Shown here piece after piece: positions 41,378-46,340 of a stretch of DNA of 46,340 bases; within the stretch, counting starts at the first letter, position 1, and every line of letters starts with the position of its first letter. Source of the DNA: a virus; the IMG/VR virus record IMGVR_UViG_3300046387_000014, positions 1-46,340 of that record; one strand, written 5' to 3'. The position numbers and the translations under genes were made by a program. Below the pieces are notes generated by a model. It saw only the letters and a program-made list of their open reading frames with translations. It did not search any database and was not told the origin of the DNA.

Positions 41378-41406
41378 TATCTAATAGTATTAATTAGGAT
41401 CGTCAA
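41378..41406 (-). promoter_or_regulatory. Weak candidate promoter within the replication operon
   Basis: Reading the minus strand: TTGACG (41406-41401), 17 bases, TAGATA (41383-41378). The -35 element matches 5 of 6; the -10 element is poor (3 of 6) but lies in AT-rich DNA. It precedes the gene at 41350 and overlaps the end of the helicase gene. A secondary start for the downstream cassette is possible. Confidence 0.3.
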
Positions 41407-42934
41407 GTATTTCATGATATAAATTTATCATTTCTGCATGGGCGTCTATGCGACCTGCAAGCATACGGTACATACGCTTTTCAACGTAAGAGCCTTGTAG
41501 CGATATAACAGTACACTTGTGTTTCTGCCCTGCTCTATGAACCCTAGCGTTGGCTTGCGCGTAGGTTTCCAATGATGAAGTCGGCCCCCACCACACTACA
41601 GTATTAGCGGCGGTAAGTGTTACACCGTGCGCGGCTGCTTGTGGTTGAATAACTAACACCTGTGGATCAGTGTCCTCTTGAAACCGCTTAAATATTTCGG
41701 TGCGCTTATGTGCAGGTACATCACCCCTGATTACCTCAGACGTTATCTTGTCGGCTCGTAACTTATCGGTAAGTATATCTATCGTGTGCTTAAACGGAAC
41801 AAATATCAGAACCTTTTGACTGCTCTCGTCTATGACCTCACGTAGTACCTTATATCTGTCTGATATATCGAACTCTACGGTTTCTCTTTCATCAGTGTAA
41901 ACCGCACCTGCAGATATCTGTAACAACTTGCTCATGTTTACGGCAGCGTTGATAGCGGTTACTTCTTCACCCGCCACTTCCATAATCATACGCTTCTTCA
42001 AAAGATTGTAGTAGTGTTTCTGTTGCCCACTTAACGGTACAACCCTGTCCACGTACACCATGTCTGGTAAGTCCAGACACTCTTCTTTAGAGTAACGTAT
42101 CGCAGGTTGCAGCACTGCATGTACGATCTTAGGTGCAGTTGGCTTGGGTTCAAACTTAAAGTGGCTCTTGCGGTCCATCACCATATCTTTAAACGAACCA
42201 AAGAATTTAGGTACGCCCTGCGGGTTGACCAACTTAGCCAATCCATATGCGTCTAAGGGCGACTGTGCGGCGGGTGTACCCGTCATCATCCACAACCATG
42301 TGTCATCACGCAGGAGTTTCTTTAACGTCTTCCACCGCTTCGCCTGTGCGTTCTTATAGTGGGTGGCCTCGTCAATTATGATAAGGTCAAAACCACCATT
42401 TCTAATCTGCTCAGATACAATATCTACACCATCGTAGTTAATTATAACAAACTCTGCGCCCTGCTCTATTATGGCAGCGCGTTTCTTCTTAACCCCATGC
42501 GCCACATCAACGGTACGGTGCATCGCAAAAGTGAATAGGTCGTTACGCCATGCGCTATCCATAATAGATAAGGGGCATATAACTAGAGCGCGTTTGACCT
42601 TGCCAGCTTTCATAAGATAATCAGCGGCCCATATAGCACTGGCGGTCTTACCTGTACCCTGCTCGTTAAAACAAAACCCCTTGCGGTTCATAGTTAAGAA
42701 CGCTGCGGTTTTCTTTTGGTGATCGAAAGGGATGTGTTGCCCTGTCCAAGCATAGCGTCCTTCTATCGGGGATGGTGCGGGTATCCGCAAGGTACGCAGT
42801 TTGTGCGCTTCATCAATACCCCAATTAACAACCACTGCATCAGTACCCACGGCTTCGCTCTTAGGTATAACACTCGTGACTTGTTTGGGGTCCGCTAGTG
42901 ACACTAGCAGAGCCTTGTTCTTTATTATTTGCAT
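41390..42934 (-). CDS. SNF2-family DEAD/DEAH-box-like helicase
   Basis: A 514-residue SNF2-type ATPase. Motif I is FNEQGTGKTASA (Lys97), motif II LIIIDEATHYKN (DEAT at 188-191), motif III MTGTPAAQS (217-225), and the C-terminal lobe has KVLIFVPFKHTIDILTDKLR, VLVIQPQAAAHGVTLTAANTVVWW and ARVHRAGQKHKCTVI (motif VI). It is a complete two-lobe engine without obvious extra domains. Such phage proteins remodel DNA or recombination intermediates and often accompany family A polymerases. The start at 42934 has GGAGA just upstream. Confidence 0.93.
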   Translation of the reverse strand: MQIIKNKALLVSLADPKQVTSVIPKSEAVGTDAVVVNWGIDEAHKLRTLRIPAPSPIEGRYAWTGQHIPFDHQKKTAAFLTMNRKGFCFNEQGTGKTASAIWAADYLMKAGKVKRALVICPLSIMDSAWRNDLFTFAMHRTVDVAHGVKKKRAAIIEQGAEFVIINYDGVDIVSEQIRNGGFDLIIIDEATHYKNAQAKRWKTLKKLLRDDTWLWMMTGTPAAQSPLDAYGLAKLVNPQGVPKFFGSFKDMVMDRKSHFKFEPKPTAPKIVHAVLQPAIRYSKEECLDLPDMVYVDRVVPLSGQQKHYYNLLKKRMIMEVAGEEVTAINAAVNMSKLLQISAGAVYTDERETVEFDISDRYKVLREVIDESSQKVLIFVPFKHTIDILTDKLRADKITSEVIRGDVPAHKRTEIFKRFQEDTDPQVLVIQPQAAAHGVTLTAANTVVWWGPTSSLETYAQANARVHRAGQKHKCTVISLQGSYVEKRMYRMLAGRIDAHAEMINLYHEILDDPN

Positions 42935-42956
42935 ACTGTTCTCCGTGTAGCTGATG

Positions 42957-43259
42957 CTATCTTTTGTTTTTAGTTCTTCTGTTGCGGCCCTTACTTAACG
43001 AACCACCGTGCGACCTGTTACGCTTGCGGCTTTGCACCGAAACGCCATCCTTATTCTTACCACCCTTACTCAACGCCTTCTTATGAGAAACATCCTTGCC
43101 CTCACGTTTGTCGGCCCTGCCATCCTTGTTGGCATCCTTGCCTGTCTTATCCATCTTGCGCCGTGCGCGTTGACGCTCCATACGTGCTTCATGTTCACCA
43201 CGCGCTTTTTGCAGTTGGTATTCACGTTTGTACGGGCGGGGGGTGTTCTTATAAACCAT
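42957..43259 (-). CDS. Small basic HNH-endonuclease-like protein
   Basis: A 100-residue, very basic protein. The core GKDVSHKKALSKGG then SVQSRKRNRSHGG resembles the compact HNH-like proteins of cyanophages and other marine phages, whose usual pattern is GKDVDHK...NLRV.S...NRS. His59 and Asn81 are in place, but the Asp normally before the His is Ser58 here, and the C-terminal metal ligand is not obvious. It may be a degenerate HNH or a nucleic-acid-binding relative. It begins at ATG 43259 next to the nuclease gene stop. Confidence 0.6.
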   Translation of the reverse strand: MVYKNTPRPYKREYQLQKARGEHEARMERQRARRKMDKTGKDANKDGRADKREGKDVSHKKALSKGGKNKDGVSVQSRKRNRSHGGSLSKGRNRRTKNKR

Positions 43260-43260
43260 G

Positions 43261-43935
43261 TCAGTTCTTTCCGTTATGGGCGCACTCTAACACAGGACAG
43301 TGTTGCCTACACAAACCGCTAGGTCGTGGGTTCCACACATCAGTATCGGCGGCTGCTTGCATATTAGCATAAGCACCGCGCCATTTCACCCATAAATCAG
43401 GAACTTGCTCTACCGTGTACTCAGCCTTAATTAACGCTTTGGGTACTACAAACATCAATGCTGCTTTTATAGTACGAACTTGTGGGTAGTGCTGAAATAT
43501 AGACACCGCCATCAACTCAAGTTGTCCTTTGTCTGCGTACTTCGCGTTCTTACCCGTCTTGTAGTCTACGATAAACGCGGTTTCCTTTTCCTCATTCACG
43601 ATAGCCAAGTCTACGATACCACGAAACCAAACATCTTTCGCTCCGAACTTGCACGGCTGCATATCCTCGGTTAGGCCAAGCCGCTGCTCCGCGATTTTCG
43701 TACCTTCGATAGCGTTAAGCGAATCCAGAGCGTCCTGCATGTAGCTGTACTTCTCAGGTAGCGGTTCACCTTTACCTATGTAGTTCTCGCATGCCGTATG
43801 AAAGTGTGTGCCGTACAGCATAGCCTGACTTACCTTGGTCGGATACTGCTTTAGTATCTTCTCATAGTAGAACTGTTTCGGACACTGCTGAAAACTTTTG
43901 ATCTTACTAAAAGACCAAGGCGCAACATCAGTCAT
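43261..43935 (-). CDS. PD-(D/E)XK nuclease, Cas4/RecB-like with Cys cluster
   Basis: A 224-residue protein with SFSKIKSFQQCPKQFYYEK at the N-terminus and the Cas4/RecB nuclease signature. GTHFH (His46), FRGIVDLAIV (Asp109), FIVDYKTGK (Asp124, Lys126) and GQLE (Gln138) form the active site. Cys18 together with Cys209, Cys213 and Cys218 (LCRQHCPVLEC) suggests an iron-sulfur cluster. These enzymes process DNA ends during replication or recombination. No Cas genes are nearby, so it is not evidence for CRISPR. ATG 43935 overlaps the GIY-YIG stop (ATGA). Confidence 0.88.
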   Translation of the reverse strand: MTDVAPWSFSKIKSFQQCPKQFYYEKILKQYPTKVSQAMLYGTHFHTACENYIGKGEPLPEKYSYMQDALDSLNAIEGTKIAEQRLGLTEDMQPCKFGAKDVWFRGIVDLAIVNEEKETAFIVDYKTGKNAKYADKGQLELMAVSIFQHYPQVRTIKAALMFVVPKALIKAEYTVEQVPDLWVKWRGAYANMQAAADTDVWNPRPSGLCRQHCPVLECAHNGKN

Positions 43936-44669
43936 GTAGAAATTCCTTTTGTGTATTTCTCGCGGGAACCCAAACTTACTAGCTGTTCAAAACTAAAGGG
44001 GGCCGCTAAATTGCCCCACGCTGCCCTACCTTGAAGAGTAGGGGCTAATGCGTGAATATATAAACTTTCTAAAACATCTAGCTGATCGCGCTTGCAAGGG
44101 ATATATGTATACGCATCAAACTTTTTATGGCCTTCAGTCCTGTGAGTATGCACCCTTCCATACACATTCACAGATTGGCCTACATACACAACTTTATCGT
44201 TGGCGATAAGGAAGTAGACACCACAAGAATTATCATAAGGCTTACTCTCGGACACTAACTCGTCCTCTATCAGCATATCTCGCATGGTTAGTTTGTTACT
44301 CAGTTCATCGAAAGTAGCTATATGCTTTAACCTATCGCGTTTAAGTTCTAACTCACTTATTTCCCGCTTTAGTTTGCCTAATTTTAACTTGCTTTGCTCT
44401 ACGTTAAGCGCCAACTCGTCTGTACTATTACGCGTTATAGCTAAACCCTCGCCCCTCGCTCTAGCGACTACATCTAACGGACGATATCTAGGGGCTGATA
44501 ATTTATCAGGTTTGATAGACGGTATAGGTCTATCGGTACGTAACAAGCATTTGCTCACATAACTAGCTGCTAGGATACCATCTACTTTAAAGTATTTGTT
44601 TAGCTGTGTGGTTGATAGATATTGTCTAAACACAGTCGCAGGTATAAAATCTGGCCTTCCCCTAGTCAT
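43932..44669 (-). CDS. GIY-YIG endonuclease-domain protein
   Basis: A 245-residue protein. The N-terminal 50 residues resemble no family. Residues about 89-120 form a charged coiled coil (QSKLKLGKLKREISELELKR). The C-terminal GIY-YIG domain has CGVYFLI (Gly150, Val151, Tyr152), VYVGQSVNVYGRV (Tyr162-Gly164, Arg172) and LESLYIHALAPTLQG with catalytic-type Glu201. The nuclease may be a homing endonuclease or a DNA-processing enzyme. It overlaps the polymerase stop (TAATG). The coiled-coil linker is unusual for a free-standing phage homing enzyme. Confidence 0.85.
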   Translation of the reverse strand: MTRGRPDFIPATVFRQYLSTTQLNKYFKVDGILAASYVSKCLLRTDRPIPSIKPDKLSAPRYRPLDVVARARGEGLAITRNSTDELALNVEQSKLKLGKLKREISELELKRDRLKHIATFDELSNKLTMRDMLIEDELVSESKPYDNSCGVYFLIANDKVVYVGQSVNVYGRVHTHRTEGHKKFDAYTYIPCKRDQLDVLESLYIHALAPTLQGRAAWGNLAAPFSFEQLVSLGSREKYTKGIST

Positions 44670-46340
44670 TATTCGGTATCCCCATACGATTTGCCAACAC
44701 CGCTTTCACACTCAAGCGGTAGTCCTGCTGCCCAACTGGGTACATGACGCATGCACCGCTCTACGTGTGCCCTTGCTTGTACCACATCCTCATCGGGGCA
44801 ACATATAGCTATACTGTCATGCACAGTCATAACAGACTTATACTTCTGGTTTATTAGTAGCATTTGTTCGCCAATGATACAACGTGCCAATGCCTGACAT
44901 ACGTTCTCAACCACCTTACCACCGTATATGTTTTTACGTCCACGGCGCGTTTTGTATGAGTATTCGGGCCAAACATCTTCGGGTTCTACTCCTTCGGGCG
45001 CGGGGTCTAGCTGCAAGTCTTCGTAAAACATGCGTAACCCCGATGGCAGGATTACTGCGCTCTGTGGTATGTCTATACGCAACACATTTTCACGTCCCAC
45101 GCGAACCGCATGACCGTCTACAAGCTGCTTCAACATATACTGGGCTTCATCCCACAGCGTAGGTATCTTCCAATATGTATCACGGTATATATTTATGACA
45201 CGCCTAGCTTCCGTTAGATCAACCTCGACGCCCATACCTGCAAGCTGAGTTTTAAACTTCTTAGCCCCCATGCCGTAACCTGCGCCAAGGATTGTAGTTT
45301 TACCCACAAACCGCTGTGCGCCAGTAACGTCTGCCTCGGCTACTTTGTATATAGCTGCTGCCATTTTCACATAAACATCTTCGCCATCAGAAAACGCCTG
45401 AGTTAATTCGTCTGCCTCGGCTAACCAAGCTAACACCCGCGCCTCAATCTGAGACGCATCGCACTCAACTATAGTATGACCCTGTGGGGGTATTATGCTT
45501 TTCTTTAACTTCTTGCCGTTAGCCCCACGGCTCGGCAGGTTTTGCAGGTTGATCTTATCATCACCGCCCCATCGCCCAGTGTGTGCCGCATAATATCTAA
45601 TGGGGACCGGAAGAGTACCACGTTTAGATATGTCTATAAACCGCTGTGTGCGTGTCTCTTCTAAGGTACTTTTAGTACCGAGCCTAGCTGCTATCAACGT
45701 TTGCACACGCTCGTCTTCATGTTCCTGTAATTCTTGAAACTCTTTATCAGACTTGGCAAACGCAAATGTTTCTTTCTCTGTCGTGGGACTGATCTTGACA
45801 GGTGGCGTGACACCTAACCCAGACAGCAACTCCGCGAACTTGGCATTACTCATTAAGTCTTTTCTGTCAGTGATGTTGGCATCAACCATCAACTTGTCTT
45901 TGCGATCCCGCACATCCTCTAGGTGCATCTCAAGCATGCCCATATCCAACTCTAAGCTAGGCTCCGTAAACATGCGTAGCGTTGCGTCTATGATATCTAA
46001 CTCTTGTTCAGGGAACTTGGCTTTCATCTGCTGAAAAATAGCGTAAGTCAGGTCCACGTCCTTCTTACAGTACCCTGCGTAGGCGGTCAGTTCTTTCTCG
46101 GTAAAATCGGCTAGGCGTTTGTCCTTCGCCATGATAACTTCGGTGCCTTTTTCCCCGACACCGTAACGCTCCGACACGTTCTTCAAGGATACGCTTTGCT
46201 CTGTACCATGCAACGCTCTCGCCATGCACAACGTGTCGAGTAAGAATTTAGGTTTGATATTATAACGCCAGCTCAGGATGGCTCCGTCAAACATCATGTT
46301 GTGAGCCAGTACATGCGTGTTGCCCCAATCAACAGATGCC
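44669..46340 (-). CDS. Family A DNA polymerase (3' end intact, N-terminus beyond window)
   Basis: At least 556 residues; the reading frame stays open to 46340, so the ATG at 46297 is internal. The visible start has an exonuclease-type HNMMFD segment and YAGYCKKDVDLT (exo motif III-like). The polymerase core shows motif A CDASQIEARVLAWLA, motif B RFVGKTTILGAGYGMG and motif C MTVHDSIAICC. Leu replaces Phe at the position four after the motif B Lys (E. coli Phe762), and motif C has HDS instead of HDE. It replicates phage DNA. Its overlap with the GIY-YIG gene marks the upstream end of the visible replication block. Confidence 0.93.
   Translation of the reverse strand, partial: ASVDWGNTHVLAHNMMFDGAILSWRYNIKPKFLLDTLCMARALHGTEQSVSLKNVSERYGVGEKGTEVIMAKDKRLADFTEKELTAYAGYCKKDVDLTYAIFQQMKAKFPEQELDIIDATLRMFTEPSLELDMGMLEMHLEDVRDRKDKLMVDANITDRKDLMSNAKFAELLSGLGVTPPVKISPTTEKETFAFAKSDKEFQELQEHEDERVQTLIAARLGTKSTLEETRTQRFIDISKRGTLPVPIRYYAAHTGRWGGDDKINLQNLPSRGANGKKLKKSIIPPQGHTIVECDASQIEARVLAWLAEADELTQAFSDGEDVYVKMAAAIYKVAEADVTGAQRFVGKTTILGAGYGMGAKKFKTQLAGMGVEVDLTEARRVINIYRDTYWKIPTLWDEAQYMLKQLVDGHAVRVGRENVLRIDIPQSAVILPSGLRMFYEDLQLDPAPEGVEPEDVWPEYSYKTRRGRKNIYGGKVVENVCQALARCIIGEQMLLINQKYKSVMTVHDSIAICCPDEDVVQARAHVERCMRHVPSWAAGLPLECESGVGKSYGDTE

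Noticed and set aside
43261-43935. Cas4 as sign of a CRISPR system
   Set aside because: The fold is shared with many phage recombination nucleases; no repeat-spacer array or other Cas gene is in the window.
46292-46297. ATG at 46297 as the polymerase start
   Set aside because: The frame remains open upstream to the window end and encodes the conserved HN..FD exonuclease segment, so this Met is internal.
1-46340. tRNA or rRNA genes
   Set aside because: No cloverleaf-like or rRNA-like stretch was noticed in the few non-coding gaps, all of which are under 200 bases.

Overview
The window reads as most of the genome of a tailed, probably short-tailed (podovirus-like) double-stranded DNA phage, probably from a marine setting. 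The evidence is a large terminase, a P22-type portal, a scaffold, a Mu gpT-like capsid protein, P22 gp4-like and gp10-like tail factors and very large ejection-type proteins. I see no tape-measure, sheath or tail-tube gene. The many small Lys/Gly-rich proteins, the tail-fibre architecture and the HExxH-containing giant protein resemble genes I know from marine metagenomic podoviruses. The marine and host assignment is inference. No integrase, lysogeny repressor, tRNA, rRNA, insertion sequence or CRISPR array is visible, and no phage RNA polymerase gene lies in the window.

Layout. Positions 1-36194 are one plus-strand block, tightly packed with many ATGA or TAATG overlaps. Packaging genes (small and large terminase) come first. 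A 164-bp gap then holds stem-loops and a good sigma70-type promoter, followed by portal, a GroES-like co-chaperonin, scaffold, two small head proteins and the capsid gene, which ends in a strong UUCG terminator (8530-8560). Next come many small virion-type proteins, including a cluster of basic KGG-rich proteins and a protein with a copper-site-like cupredoxin domain. Two connector/adaptor proteins, a repeat protein, a tail fibre and its chaperone follow. The lysis region at 17.6-19.8 kb has several small membrane or secreted proteins and an M15 endolysin. The last section is a gp10-like tail protein and the ejection module, ending with a 2718-residue protein.

Positions 36279-46340 are a minus-strand replication block, read from right to left: family A DNA polymerase (cut by the window end), GIY-YIG protein, Cas4/RecB-like nuclease with a Cys cluster, HNH-like small protein, SNF2-type helicase, a conserved small protein, an HTH protein, a Cys-motif protein, a gp2.5-like ssDNA-binding protein, a primase-helicase and a small terminal protein. 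The two blocks converge on a hairpin at 36193-36220 whose T-tract serves the minus strand.

The plus block encodes capsid assembly, DNA packaging, DNA delivery and host lysis; the minus block copies and processes the genome. The regulatory circuit is only partly visible: three candidate host-type promoters, two terminators and a pair of mutually exclusive hairpins between the ssDNA-binding protein and the primase gene. The items most worth a second look are the giant protein, which combines an FtsK-gamma-like winged helix with a HExxH motif; the virion cupredoxin; the MAxGG motif recurring across unrelated virion proteins; and the polymerase with Leu at the Phe762 position and HDS in motif C.
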